Of a stretch of 64,000 nucleotides of DNA, positions 7,284 through 15,229 are shown in pieces (the first letter of the stretch is position 1; every line of letters begins with the position of its first letter). A program made the position numbers and the translations under genes. Below the pieces are notes generated by a model. It was given only the letters and a program-made list of their open reading frames with translations. It had not been told where the DNA came from and did not search any database. Source of the stretch: UBA5796 sp040752455 (GTDB taxonomy: Bacteria > Chloroflexota > Anaerolineae > Anaerolineales > Villigracilaceae); the NCBI GenBank assembly GCA_049324115.1, contig JBMOMN010000022.1:1-64000 (forward strand). Reading direction: 5' to 3'.

Positions 7284-9185
7284 ATGGACTTATCTAAAAT
7301 TCTCTCCAAAGGGGTGTTGCTGGCCGACGGGGCCATGGGCACCATGCTGCACGGGCGCGGCATCAGCTTCGACCAGTGCTTCGACGAACTCAACCTGACC
7401 CATCCGGCCCTGGTGGCCGAGATCCACCGCGAGTACATCGAGGCCGGGGCGCAACTGATCCTGACCAACACCTTCGGCTCGAACCGCTACAAACTCGGGA
7501 AGCACGGCCTCGAAGACCGGGTGGACGAGATCAACCGGGCTGCGGTGGAACTCGCCAAACGGACGGTGGCCGCCTCCTTCAAGGAGGTCCTGATCGCGGG
7601 CGATATCGGACCCCTGGGCGTGCGCATCGCCCCGTTCGGCCGCGTCCAGCCGGACGAGGCCCGGGCGGCCTTCGCCGAACAGGTCCGGGCGCTGGTCGCG
7701 GCGGGTGTGGACCTGATCGTGATCGAGACCATGAGCGACCTGTACGAAATCCAGGAGGCGATCAGGGCGGCCAAGGAGGCGGGGATGCTGCCGGTCGTCG
7801 CTTCCGTCACCTTCACCCGCGACGGGCGCACCGTGCTCGGCGACCATCCGGTCCAGGTGGCGCACACGCTCCGGGACGCGGGCGCGGACGTGATCGGCGT
7901 CAACTGCTCCGGCGGCCCGGCCCAGTTGCTGCGCATCCTGAAACAGATGCGCCAGGCCATCCTCCTGCCCCGGACTCCAACGTCTGGAGACGTTGGCGCA
8001 ACGCCGGGGACCTTGCGCTCCGCACCCTATCTTTGGGTCAAACCCAACGCCGGTTGGCCGGAGCAGGTCGGCGGACGGATCATGTACCCGGCCGATCCCG
8101 ACTATTTCGGCGACTACGCCCTGGCCTTCTGCGAGGCCGGGGCGGATATCGTCGGCGGCTGCTGCGGGACGACGCCCCAGCACATCGCGGCCATGCGGGC
8201 CGCCCTCGACAAATATCCTGAAGGCTGCGAGGCGGCCCAGATCGAATTCCCGTTCACGACCGAAGCGGACGAAGGCGACTTTTCCGCCGAACAGCCCTCC
8301 CCGCTGGCGCAGAAACTGGCCGCCGGGCGCTTTGCCATCTCGGTCGAGATGGACCCGCCGCGCGGCCTCTCGACCCACAAACTGATCGCCGGCGCCTCCC
8401 TGCTGCACGACGCCGGCGCGGACGTGATCAACGTGGCCGACAGCCCAATGGCCCGCATGAGGATGTCGGCCTGGGCAGTCTGTGACGTGGTCAGGCGGCA
8501 GGTTGGGGTGGATACGACCCTGCACTTCCCGACCCGCGGCCGCAACCTGCTGCGGGTCCAGGGGGACCTGCTGGCAGCCCACGCCCTCGGCCTGCGGAAT
8601 ATCTTCGTCGTGATGGGCGACCCGACCTCGATCGGCGACTATCCCGAAGCGACCGACAACTACGACCTGGTCCCCTCGGGCTTGATCAAGCTGATCAAAC
8701 AAGGCTTCAACGCCGGGATGGATCACAGCGGGACCAGCATCGGGCAGCCGACCAGTTTCTTCGTCGGCGCGGCCCTCTCCCTGTCCCCGAAAGACCCGGC
8801 GGCCGAGGCCAGGAATTTGCGCCGCAAACTCAAGGCCGGGTCCGATTTCTTCCTGACCCAGCCCGTCTACGAACCGGAGGCGGCCCGGGAGTTCATCTGC
8901 CGCTACGAAGACGAACACGGCCCGGTCGGCAAGCCGATCCTGGCCGGCATCCTGCCGCTGGTCAGCACGCGGCACGCCCGCTTCCTGCACCACGAGGTGC
9001 CGGGAGTCCACATTCCCGAAGCGACCCTGGCGCGCATGGAAACGGCAGCGGATGGGGCACGCGAGGGGGTGAAGATCACGATCGAGTTGATCGAGCAGCT
9101 CAAGGAATGGGCCGCGGGCGTGTACATCATGCCGCAGTTCCACAGGTATGATCTGGTGGCGGAGATCATAGAAGCGGTAAAATAG
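7284..9185 (+). CDS. Bifunctional homocysteine S-methyltransferase / methylenetetrahydrofolate reductase
   Basis: 633 residues joining two methionine-pathway activities. The N-terminal half (about 1-310) is a B12-independent-type homocysteine methyltransferase domain with VNCSGG and the zinc ligands GGCCGTTP. The C-terminal half (about 340-633) is a MetF-type FAD barrel that makes 5-methyl-THF. The fusion is known from YitJ-like proteins. Residues around 218-240 form an extra stretch not expected between KQMRQA and LWVKPNAG; it encodes a palindromic repeat (7977-7996) and looks like an in-frame repeat insertion. The upstream AGGAAAGG lies in the end of the Nudix gene, so the two are probably cotranscribed. 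Confidence 0.9.
   Translation: MDLSKILSKGVLLADGAMGTMLHGRGISFDQCFDELNLTHPALVAEIHREYIEAGAQLILTNTFGSNRYKLGKHGLEDRVDEINRAAVELAKRTVAASFKEVLIAGDIGPLGVRIAPFGRVQPDEARAAFAEQVRALVAAGVDLIVIETMSDLYEIQEAIRAAKEAGMLPVVASVTFTRDGRTVLGDHPVQVAHTLRDAGADVIGVNCSGGPAQLLRILKQMRQAILLPRTPTSGDVGATPGTLRSAPYLWVKPNAGWPEQVGGRIMYPADPDYFGDYALAFCEAGADIVGGCCGTTPQHIAAMRAALDKYPEGCEAAQIEFPFTTEADEGDFSAEQPSPLAQKLAAGRFAISVEMDPPRGLSTHKLIAGASLLHDAGADVINVADSPMARMRMSAWAVCDVVRRQVGVDTTLHFPTRGRNLLRVQGDLLAAHALGLRNIFVVMGDPTSIGDYPEATDNYDLVPSGLIKLIKQGFNAGMDHSGTSIGQPTSFFVGAALSLSPKDPAAEARNLRRKLKAGSDFFLTQPVYEPEAAREFICRYEDEHGPVGKPILAGILPLVSTRHARFLHHEVPGVHIPEATLARMETAADGAREGVKITIELIEQLKEWAAGVYIMPQFHRYDLVAEIIEAVK
7977..7996. repeat. In-frame palindrome within the methyltransferase gene
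   Basis: A perfect 9-bp inverted repeat CCAACGTCT/AGACGTTGG with a 2-bp centre. It lies in the segment of the homocysteine methyltransferase domain that looks inserted relative to the family, consistent with a REP-like element that landed in frame. Confidence 0.55.
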
Positions 9186-9270
9186 AGAGTGGAGAGTGGA
9201 GATCAGTGCTCTCGGACCTCACTCTCTCCAAAACTACTCTCTGCTCTCTACTCACTATTCTCTGGACACC
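9184..9270. repeat. GAGAGTGGAGA / CTCTCTACTC repeat ahead of coaX
   Basis: Low-complexity inverted repeat: AGAGAGTGGAGAGTGGAGA on the left and ACTCTCTCC, CTACTCTCTGCTCTCTACTC on the right. The same words recur at 13474-13538, 14621-14697 and 15186-15214. It fills the gap between the methyltransferase/reductase gene and coaX. Confidence 0.6.
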
Positions 9271-9271
9271 C

Positions 9272-10039
9272 ATGCTCCTCACCATTGACGTCGGCAACAC
9301 CAACCTGACCCTCGGCCTGTACGAGGGTGACAAGCTCGGCCCGCACTGGCGGCTGGCGACCGACCACGCTCGCATGCCGGACGAGTACGGCCTGCAATTT
9401 CTGGGATTGCTGGAGCACGCCGGTTTCGGGCGCGAGGCCCTGACCGGGATCGTGCTGGCTTCGGTCGTCCCGCCGTTGACCGGACGCGTGGCCCAGGCCT
9501 GCCGCGAGTACCTCAGGCAGGAACCGCTCCTGGTGGACGTGGGCGTCAAGACCGGCATCCGCGTCCGTTACGAGGACCCGCGCCAGGTCGGGGCCGACCG
9601 GGTGGCCGACGCCGTGGCGGTCCATCACCTGTACGGCGGTCCCGCCTGCGTGATAGATTTCGGCACGGCCACCACCTTCAACGCCGTGACCCAAAACGGC
9701 GAGTATCTCGGCGGGGCGATCACCGCCGGGGTCAACCTGGCCGCCGAAGCCCTCTACACCCACGCCGCCAAACTGCCGCATATCGAATTGCAGCGCCCGC
9801 CCTCGGTCATCGGGCGCAACACGCCCCACGCCATGCAATCCGGGCTGCTGTTCGGTTACGTCTGCATGGTCGAGGGGATGGTCGAGCGTTTCCGCCGCGA
9901 ACTGGGCGCGGACATGAAAGTCATCGCCACGGGCGGGCTGGCCGAGGTGGTCGCCAGGGAGACCCAGGCCATTGACGTGATCGCGCCCTGGCTGACGCTG
10001 GACGGGCTGCGGATCATCTGGGAATTGAACCAGCCCTAA
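9272..10039 (+). CDS. coaX: Type III pantothenate kinase
   Basis: 255 residues; it phosphorylates pantothenate in the first step of coenzyme A synthesis and belongs to the ASKHA fold. The phosphate loop LTIDVGNTNLTLG is at the N-terminus, VGADR and IDFGTATTFN are the central catalytic motifs, and GGAITAGVN follows. The frame is open 22 codons upstream, but those codons fall in a repeat, and ATG 9272 starts directly at the first beta strand, so I use it. No strong ribosome binding site is visible. Confidence 0.95.
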   Translation: MLLTIDVGNTNLTLGLYEGDKLGPHWRLATDHARMPDEYGLQFLGLLEHAGFGREALTGIVLASVVPPLTGRVAQACREYLRQEPLLVDVGVKTGIRVRYEDPRQVGADRVADAVAVHHLYGGPACVIDFGTATTFNAVTQNGEYLGGAITAGVNLAAEALYTHAAKLPHIELQRPPSVIGRNTPHAMQSGLLFGYVCMVEGMVERFRRELGADMKVIATGGLAEVVARETQAIDVIAPWLTLDGLRIIWELNQP

Positions 10040-10103
10040 GCAAGCCCCTGCCACAACGATTCCAACCTGGATGCCCCATCCCATGCGGCATGGCCATAAC
10101 CCC

Positions 10104-11087
10104 ATGAAACGACCAATACTTTTTAGTGTTATTCTGGTTCTTCTCGCCTCCTGCGCCCAACAGGGCATTCGTTCCACCCCCGCGCAGGACGCGGGCGCGA
10201 CGCGTCCTCCGGCGGAGGCCGCCACCCCCTCGCCTCCGGGTCCGTCCGCCGCGCCGGACGATCCGCCGTCCCCGACGGCTGGCGTGGACCCTGCGCCCAC
10301 CTCCACCCCCGTCCCCGCTCCCACCGCGACCCTCGCCCCGGACGCTTGGATGTCCATGCCGGTCATCCCCGAAAACGTCAGCCGGCGGATGCGCGAAATC
10401 TACCAGTACGGCCAGGAGATCGGCAACGCGCCGGACGTGTTCACGGTCATCGGCGATTGCGGAGGGTCGCCGGGCAGGTTCCTGGGCGATTTCGGGATGG
10501 GTCCGAATTATTATTCGCTCGGCGAAGACTACGCCTACCTCCAGCAAGTCGTTGACCATTTCCACGACGCCTTCGGCAAACAACACGTCACCGTCAGGGA
10601 CGGCTTTACGGTCGCCTCCATCCTGTCGCCGCTCTGGGCCGACCCGGCCCTGTGCCAGTCCGATGAAACGCCGCTCGCCTGCGAAGTGCGGACCAACCGT
10701 CCGGCATTCGCGTTCGTCATCCTGGGCACGAACGACTTCAATCACAAGGAAGCCTTCGAGTCGAATTTACGCAAAGTGTTGGATTACCTGATCGAGCAAG
10801 GCATCGTCCCGATTTTGGCGACCAAAGCCGACAACCTGGAAGGCGACCAGCTGATCAACGCCGCGATCGCCCGGCTGGCCTACGAGTATGAAATCCCCCT
10901 GTGGAATTTCTGGCTGGCCGTCCAACCGCTGCCGGGGCAGGGCCTCCTGGACGACGAGGCGCACCTGACCTGGGCCGGCAACCGTTTCGACGATCCCGTG
11001 CGGATGCGGGCAGCCTGGCCGTGGCGCAACCTGACCGCCCTGCAAACGCTCGATGTCGTCTGGCGCGGGGTGACGGTCCAGCCGTAG
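10104..11087 (+). CDS. SGNH/GDSL-like lipoprotein
   Basis: 327-residue secreted lipoprotein. A signal peptide (KRPILFSVILVLLASC) ends in a lipobox cysteine at residue 17 (LASC), followed by a Pro/Ala/Thr-rich linker of about 75 residues. The globular domain shows LGTND (block III) and DEAHLTWAG (the Asp-x-x-His block V) of SGNH hydrolases. In block I the usual GDS reads GDC (VIGDCGGSPG), so the nucleophile would be Cys or a nearby Ser, or the protein may be inactive. I take the second in-frame ATG (10104), which starts the signal peptide. The target may be an acylated or glycosylated surface polymer. Confidence 0.7.
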   Translation: MKRPILFSVILVLLASCAQQGIRSTPAQDAGATRPPAEAATPSPPGPSAAPDDPPSPTAGVDPAPTSTPVPAPTATLAPDAWMSMPVIPENVSRRMREIYQYGQEIGNAPDVFTVIGDCGGSPGRFLGDFGMGPNYYSLGEDYAYLQQVVDHFHDAFGKQHVTVRDGFTVASILSPLWADPALCQSDETPLACEVRTNRPAFAFVILGTNDFNHKEAFESNLRKVLDYLIEQGIVPILATKADNLEGDQLINAAIARLAYEYEIPLWNFWLAVQPLPGQGLLDDEAHLTWAGNRFDDPVRMRAAWPWRNLTALQTLDVVWRGVTVQP

Positions 11088-11133
11088 GGCGGCCCGCGGG
11101 ACGGGGCTGCCCAAATACTTTTCGGAGGGCAAC

Positions 11134-12051
11134 ATGAAGAAAATCCTGTCTGTCAGTCTGGGGTCGCCGACGCGCGACCACACCACCCATCACACTTTCC
11201 TGGGCCAGGAATGCGAACTCTCCCGCAAAGGGACGGGAGCGGACTTCGAGAAGGCCCTGGCCATGTACCGCGAATTCGACGGCAAAGTGGACGCCTTCGG
11301 CGTGGGTGGGATCGAGTTCTACCTGGCCGTCGGCAACCGGCGCTATTATTTCCGCGAGGCCAGACGCATCCGGGAGGCGATCAAGGTCAGCAAGGTGGGA
11401 GACGGCAACGGCGTCAAGAGTCTGCTCGTGCAGCGGGCCGTGGCCGCTCTCGAAAAACACCTGAACGAAAAAGAAGGCAGGACCCTCAAGGGCATGAAAG
11501 GCTTGAAGACCAACGCCGTTGATCGTTACGGCATGGCCTCGGCCCTCGTCGGCGCCGGCTGCGAGATGGTCTTCGGCGACCTGATGTTCTCGCTCGGCCT
11601 GCCTGTCCCGATCCGCAGGCTGTCCACGGTGCGGCTGCTGGCGGGCGTCCTGCTGCCGGTCATCACCCAATTGCCCTTCAAGTGGTTCTACCCGCTCGGC
11701 TCGGCCCAGGAGAAAGAACCCGAACCCAAATGGACGAAATATTACAACGAAGCCACCGTCCTGGCCGGGGATTTCGTCTCGGTGCGCGCCCACATGCCGG
11801 ATGACCTGACCGGCAAGATCATCGTCACCAATACGACCACCTCCAAAAACGTGGAGGAACTCCGCAAGCGCAACCTGCGCATCCTGGTCACCACCACGCC
11901 GCGCCTCGAAGGCCGCAGCTTCGGCACCAACGTGATGGAAGCCACCCTGCGCACCTTGATAGATAAGCCCGATCCCGAAATCACCCCAGCCGATTTCCTC
12001 GACCTGATCGAACGCATCCCGCTCGAACCGAATATCGAGGTGCTGAACTGA
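11134..12051 (+). CDS. Conserved protein (family labelled quinate 5-dehydrogenase in some annotations)
   Basis: 305 residues, soluble. It begins KKILSVSLGSPTRDH, then shows DGKVDAFGVGGIE, and ends with a TPRLEGRSFGTNVMEA region, a pattern I associate with a conserved Firmicutes/Chloroflexota family often labelled quinate 5-dehydrogenase. I see no classic Rossmann GxGxxG dinucleotide motif near the N-terminus, so that name should be treated as unproven. Strong start: GGAGGG 7 bases before ATG. It stands in a run of same-strand genes after the lipoprotein. Confidence 0.6.
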   Translation: MKKILSVSLGSPTRDHTTHHTFLGQECELSRKGTGADFEKALAMYREFDGKVDAFGVGGIEFYLAVGNRRYYFREARRIREAIKVSKVGDGNGVKSLLVQRAVAALEKHLNEKEGRTLKGMKGLKTNAVDRYGMASALVGAGCEMVFGDLMFSLGLPVPIRRLSTVRLLAGVLLPVITQLPFKWFYPLGSAQEKEPEPKWTKYYNEATVLAGDFVSVRAHMPDDLTGKIIVTNTTTSKNVEELRKRNLRILVTTTPRLEGRSFGTNVMEATLRTLIDKPDPEITPADFLDLIERIPLEPNIEVLN

Positions 12052-12108
12052 TCCCAAAACTTTTCCAAAATTCTCCCGTAAATCTAGGCGTAACCAAAAG
12101 GAGAAAAC

Positions 12109-12375
12109 ATGGGTATCGCAAGTTTCGTGATCGGCATTTTGTCCAGCAGCGGCGTCTGCCTTTCGCTCATCCCGCTGCTCAACGTGGTCAACTGCGTCTC
12201 GCTGCCCTTCGCCCTGATCGGCTTCGTGCTCGGGCTGGTTGACCTGCTGCGCCCCAACCCGCAGAACCAGGGCCGGGCCATGGCCGCCATCGGGTTGACC
12301 CTCAACCTGCTGGCTCTGATCGTCGGCGGCATCCGCTTCCTCATCAGCCTGTTCACCACCGGCGGGATCGTCTAG
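12109..12375 (+). CDS. Small DUF4190-like membrane protein
   Basis: 88 residues, almost entirely hydrophobic, with a helix at about 3-21, one at 28-47 and one at 60-83, joined by the polar DLLRPNPQNQGR loop. The architecture matches small DUF4190-type proteins of unknown function. The ribosome binding site AAAAGGAG is 6 bases before ATG. It follows the conserved protein by 57 bases and is followed directly by a GGAGTGC repeat. Confidence 0.75.
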   Translation: MGIASFVIGILSSSGVCLSLIPLLNVVNCVSLPFALIGFVLGLVDLLRPNPQNQGRAMAAIGLTLNLLALIVGGIRFLISLFTTGGIV

Positions 12376-12384
12376 GACGCCTGC

Positions 12385-12447
12385 GGAGTGCAAGCTTCAG
12401 CTTGCAAATCTGTTTGCAAATCTGTTGCGGACTGAAGTCCGCGCTCC
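12385..12447. repeat. GGAGTGC...GCGCTCC element, copy 1
   Basis: Starts GGAGTGCAAGCTTCAGCTTGC and ends GCGGACTGAAGTCCGCGCTCC (each arm its own palindrome, positions 12390-12406 and 12427-12443). The same two arm types occur at 50943-50993 and 61714-61796. It may act as a bidirectional terminator or be a REP-like mobile palindrome. Confidence 0.7.
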
Positions 12448-12475
12448 AGGAAAATCGAGAAACATCAAAACACAA

Positions 12476-12506
12476 TTGCGCCATAGCGGCGCTCTTGTGT
12501 TTTAAT
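12476..12506 (+). promoter_or_regulatory. Possible leaderless promoter of the 12513 methyltransferase
   Basis: TTGCGC (12476-12481) and TTTAAT (12501-12506) are 19 bp apart (18 if TTTTAA is used). Only six bases separate TTTAAT from the ATG, with no Shine-Dalgarno, so initiation would fall at or next to the start codon. Confidence 0.4.
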
Positions 12507-12512
12507 CGGACC

Positions 12513-13121
12513 ATGCCCGACTTCTCCAACTTCCTCGAAATCCAGACCAAAACCGCCTGGGGACGCACCCTGGCCGAATTTGCAGCGTTCTGCGACGTGG
12601 GGCCTGTTTCCGTTATTTTAGATGTGGGTACCGGCCCCGGCCTGCTCCCGTCAATCTTCGCCCAAGCCGGTCACCGTTCCTTCGGCATTGACCTCGACTT
12701 CTTTCTTCTATCCTCTCACCTTTCCGCGAATCTTGTCCAGGCTGACGCCGGCCAACTCCCCTTTAGACCTTCGACTTTCGATTTGATAACATCCGTCAAC
12801 CTGCTTTTCCTGCTCGACGAGCCGCTCGAAACCCTGTCTTGCTGGCGGAGGCTGCTCAAACCCGGCGGATGGGTCTGCCTGCTCAACCCGTCCGAGCGGA
12901 TCAGCGCCGGGGCCGTCACCCGTCTCGCTGACGAGCGCAGCCTGGACGGCGCGGCCCGCCAATCCCTGCTGGATTGGGCGCACAACGCCGAGACCCACGC
13001 CCGCTGGACGGAGGCGGAAACGGAGTCGCTTTTCGCTGCGGCCGGGTTCCGTTTAACGGAAACCTGCCTGAGAGTCGGCCCCGGCTTCGCCCGTCTCAGC
13101 CGCGGCGTGATCGCTACTTGA
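12513..13121 (+). CDS. Class I SAM-dependent methyltransferase
   Basis: 202 residues with SAM motif I VILDVGTGPGLLPSIF, an acidic IDLDFF loop, LVQADAGQLPF and a LLKPGGW strand, typical of UbiE/YcgJ-like methyltransferases acting on small molecules. The frame is open 37 codons upstream, but these lie in the GGAGTGC repeat; ATG 12513 fits the protein start and has a promoter-like element immediately ahead. Its stop codon overlaps the -35 box of the pheS T-box promoter. The substrate is unknown. Confidence 0.8.
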   Translation: MPDFSNFLEIQTKTAWGRTLAEFAAFCDVGPVSVILDVGTGPGLLPSIFAQAGHRSFGIDLDFFLLSSHLSANLVQADAGQLPFRPSTFDLITSVNLLFLLDEPLETLSCWRRLLKPGGWVCLLNPSERISAGAVTRLADERSLDGAARQSLLDWAHNAETHARWTEAETESLFAAAGFRLTETCLRVGPGFARLSRGVIAT

Positions 13122-13145
13122 CACAATCCAGATTTTGCAGATAAT
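13118..13145 (+). promoter_or_regulatory. pheS promoter
   Basis: TTGACA (13118-13123), a 16-bp spacer and GATAAT (13140-13145). The -35 box includes the TGA stop codon of the preceding methyltransferase. The T-box leader follows. Confidence 0.75.
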
Positions 13146-13149
13146 AAAG

Positions 13150-13474
13150 CCCATCAAAAGGTCATGACAGAGGAAAGTAGGCCGGCAGACGCCGCCAGAG
13201 AGGCGCAAGAGTAGCTGAAACTTGCGCTCGCCGGAAACCCGTCGAAGTTCCCTCTCGAGCCGCTCAGGGGAACGTACCGCAAAATTCATTTTGCGTGACC
13301 AGTAGCTTGAGCCGCAATCCCAGCGTTACGAGGGAAGTCGTTTCGTCGAATAGTCGCTTGGTCAGGGGGTGTTAGTTCAATAGACTATGAGACCAGCCGG
13401 CTATGAGACTAAAGTTGGGTGGTACCGCGAGAACTCCCTCTCGTCCCAATGTGGATGGGAGGATTTTATTTTTA
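13150..13474 (+). promoter_or_regulatory. T-box riboswitch of the pheS-pheT operon
   Basis: The canonical T-box GGGTGGTACCGCG is at 13417-13429, followed by a terminator (TCCCA 13443-13447/TGGGA 13456-13460, extended by flanking CTC/GAG pairs) and T-rich tail TTTTATTTTT (13464-13473). The purine-flanked TTC at 13248-13250, in a GAAGTTCC loop, is a good phenylalanine specifier. The RNA should bind uncharged tRNA-Phe and allow read-through into pheS. The T-box itself is certain; the specifier is inferred. Confidence 0.9.
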
Positions 13475-13538
13475 GAGAACAGAGAGTAGAGAATAGTTCT
13501 CACGAAAGCCAATCTCTAATCTCCACTCTCTACTCTCC
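13474..13538. repeat. AGAGAGTAGAG / CTCTACTCTC inverted repeat in the pheS leader
   Basis: AGAGAGTAGAG (13481-13491) pairs with CTCTACTCTC (13528-13537) and sits between the T-box terminator and the pheS ribosome binding site. It belongs to the family seen at 9184-9270, 14621-14697 and 15186-15214. Confidence 0.6.
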
Positions 13539-13554
13539 CGATCAGGAGGCAGCT

Positions 13555-14613
13555 ATGCTGGATAAACTGAAAGAGATCGAACAGACTGCACTCGACGCAC
13601 TCAATGCAGTCACCGACCAGGCCGCGCTGGAAGCCTGGCGGGTGAAACACCTCGGGCGCAGTTCGGCGTTGATGGGAGTCTTTTCCGGGCTGGGACAGCT
13701 CTCGAAAGACGAACGTCCGGCCGTGGGACAGGCCGCCAACCGGGTCAAGCTGACGCTGGAGGCGGCCCTGGCCGAGCGCGGCGAAGCCGTCAAGGCCGCG
13801 GCCCTGGCGAAATCGCTGGAAGAGGAGCAGCTCGACGTGACCCTGCCCGGACGCAACGTGCGCGTCGGGAGGCTGCACCCGGCCACGCAACAGTTGCGCC
13901 TCGTGCTGGACATCCTGGCCGAGATGGGATTCCAGGTCTACACCTCGCGGGAGGTCGAAACCGACGAGGTCAATTTCCAGGCATTGAATTTCCCGCTCCA
14001 CCACCCCGCCCGCGAAATGCAGGATTCGCTCTTCGTCGAGGCCGGCGACCGGGGCGACAACCCGATCTTGCTGCGCACGCATACCTCTCCGGGACAGATC
14101 CGGGCCATGCGTGAGGCGTCCGCCAAAAATCCCGACAACCCGCCGCCGATCCGGATTGCCCTGCCGGGGATGTGCTTCCGCAATGAGCAGATCACGGCCC
14201 GCTCCGAAGTCCAGTTCAATCAGGTCGAGGGACTGGCCGTGGGCGAAGGCATTACTTTCGCCGACCTGAAAGGGACGCTTTCGGATTTCGCCCGGCGCAT
14301 GTTCGGACAAAATGCCCGGACCCGTTTTCGCGCCTCCTACTTCCCGTTCACGGAACCCTCCGCCGAGATGGACATCGAGTGTTTCGTCTGCGGCGGCAAA
14401 GGCTGTTCGGTGTGCAAGAATTCCGGCTGGCTGGAAATCCTGGGCTGCGGGATGGTGCATCCGGTGGTGCTGCAAAACGGCGGCTACGACCCGCGCCGTT
14501 ACACCGGCTACGCCTTCGGCATGGGACCGGAGCGCCAGTTGATGCTGCGCAACAAGATCAACGACATCCGTTATTTTTGGGGAAATGATGTTCGATTCCT
14601 GGAACAGTTCTAA
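13555..14613 (+). CDS. pheS: Phenylalanyl-tRNA synthetase alpha subunit
   Basis: 352 residues, catalytic alpha subunit of the alpha2-beta2 enzyme that charges tRNA-Phe. An N-terminal coiled coil (about 1-90) is followed by the class II core with GMCFRNEQITARSEVQFNQ (motif 2) and YAFGMGPERQLMLR (motif 3). A CxxCxxxxCxxC-like cluster (CFVCGGKGCSVC) lies just before motif 3. The open frame extends upstream through the T-box, but ATG 13555 with AGGAGG is the real start. It is controlled by the T-box leader and is the first gene of the operon continuing to pheT. Confidence 0.96.
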   Translation: MLDKLKEIEQTALDALNAVTDQAALEAWRVKHLGRSSALMGVFSGLGQLSKDERPAVGQAANRVKLTLEAALAERGEAVKAAALAKSLEEEQLDVTLPGRNVRVGRLHPATQQLRLVLDILAEMGFQVYTSREVETDEVNFQALNFPLHHPAREMQDSLFVEAGDRGDNPILLRTHTSPGQIRAMREASAKNPDNPPPIRIALPGMCFRNEQITARSEVQFNQVEGLAVGEGITFADLKGTLSDFARRMFGQNARTRFRASYFPFTEPSAEMDIECFVCGGKGCSVCKNSGWLEILGCGMVHPVVLQNGGYDPRRYTGYAFGMGPERQLMLRNKINDIRYFWGNDVRFLEQF

Positions 14614-14620
14614 AGTGAAG

Positions 14621-14697
14621 CGATTAGCGATTAGCGATTAGAGATTAGAGATTAGAGAGTAGAGAGTAGAGAGTAGAGAGTAGAGAGCAGTGAGTAG
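14621..14697. repeat. CGATTAG / AGAGAGTAG tandem array
   Basis: Direct tandem units: three cgattag, two agattag, then four agagagtag-type units. Its words reappear inverted at 15186-15214, so the two arrays bracket the four-helix-bundle gene between pheS and pheT. Confidence 0.8.
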
Positions 14698-14720
14698 TGC
14701 TACAGAGAAAGGAGATTGAT

Positions 14721-15194
14721 ATGAGCATACAAGGATTGAAGCGTTTGCAAGTGTGGATGCGGGCAAAGGATTTTGCTCTCAGAGTGTACAAGCGAGTCCT
14801 GCCTTTGCTGCCGCCGGAAGAAAAATGGAACCTGAACCAGCAACTGCGGCGCTCGTCACTGAGCATCTCAGCCAACATCGCCGAAGGCTATGGGCGTTTC
14901 TACTACCAGGACAACGTGCGTTTTTGCTACAATGCCCGCGGCTCGCTGGAAGAAACACTCAGCCACCTGATTTTCGCGTTTGAAGTGGACTTCATTCCTG
15001 AGACTCTTTATAGCGAGTTGGAAGCTGAGGGCGAAGAAATTGACAAGATGCTCAATGGATACATCGGCTACTTGAAGAAAAGCAAACAGGGTGCCAACGA
15101 ACCCGGCGCAAATTACGCTGTCCGGGAAGACCCTGAACCTTACGATGCTGGCTTGCCAGAAGACGATGCAGATAACGAACCCACCACTCTCTAA
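14721..15194 (+). CDS. Four-helix-bundle protein (23S rRNA intervening-sequence / S23 family)
   Basis: 157 residues. Residues 1-120 show the S23/TIGR02436-type pattern: LQVWMRAKDFA at the start, LRRSSLSISANIAEGYGR in the second helix, and a GSLEETLSHLIFA helix; the last 35 residues are an acidic tail. Related bundles are encoded in rRNA intervening sequences and serve as accessory proteins of diversity-generating retroelements, but neither occurs here. The gene has its own AAGGAG and lies inside the pheS-pheT operon, flanked by inverted AGAGAGTAG arrays, which suggests insertion. The role is unknown. Confidence 0.85.
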   Translation: MSIQGLKRLQVWMRAKDFALRVYKRVLPLLPPEEKWNLNQQLRRSSLSISANIAEGYGRFYYQDNVRFCYNARGSLEETLSHLIFAFEVDFIPETLYSELEAEGEEIDKMLNGYIGYLKKSKQGANEPGANYAVREDPEPYDAGLPEDDADNEPTTL

Positions 15195-15214
15195 TCATCT
15201 AATCTCTACTCTCT
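15186..15214. repeat. Inverted partner of the 14621-14697 array
   Basis: ACTCTCTAATCATCTAATC then TCTACTCTCT is the inverse of agagagtaga and gattagagattag at 14637-14690. It overlaps the last codons of the four-helix-bundle gene and ends 15 bases before pheT. Confidence 0.7.
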
Positions 15215-15229
15215 GAACAGGAGTTTTCT

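Noticed and set aside
14621..14697. Possible CRISPR array (regular agagagtag and cgattag units)
   Set aside because: The units are 7-9 bp direct tandem repeats without spacers, so it is a simple-sequence array.
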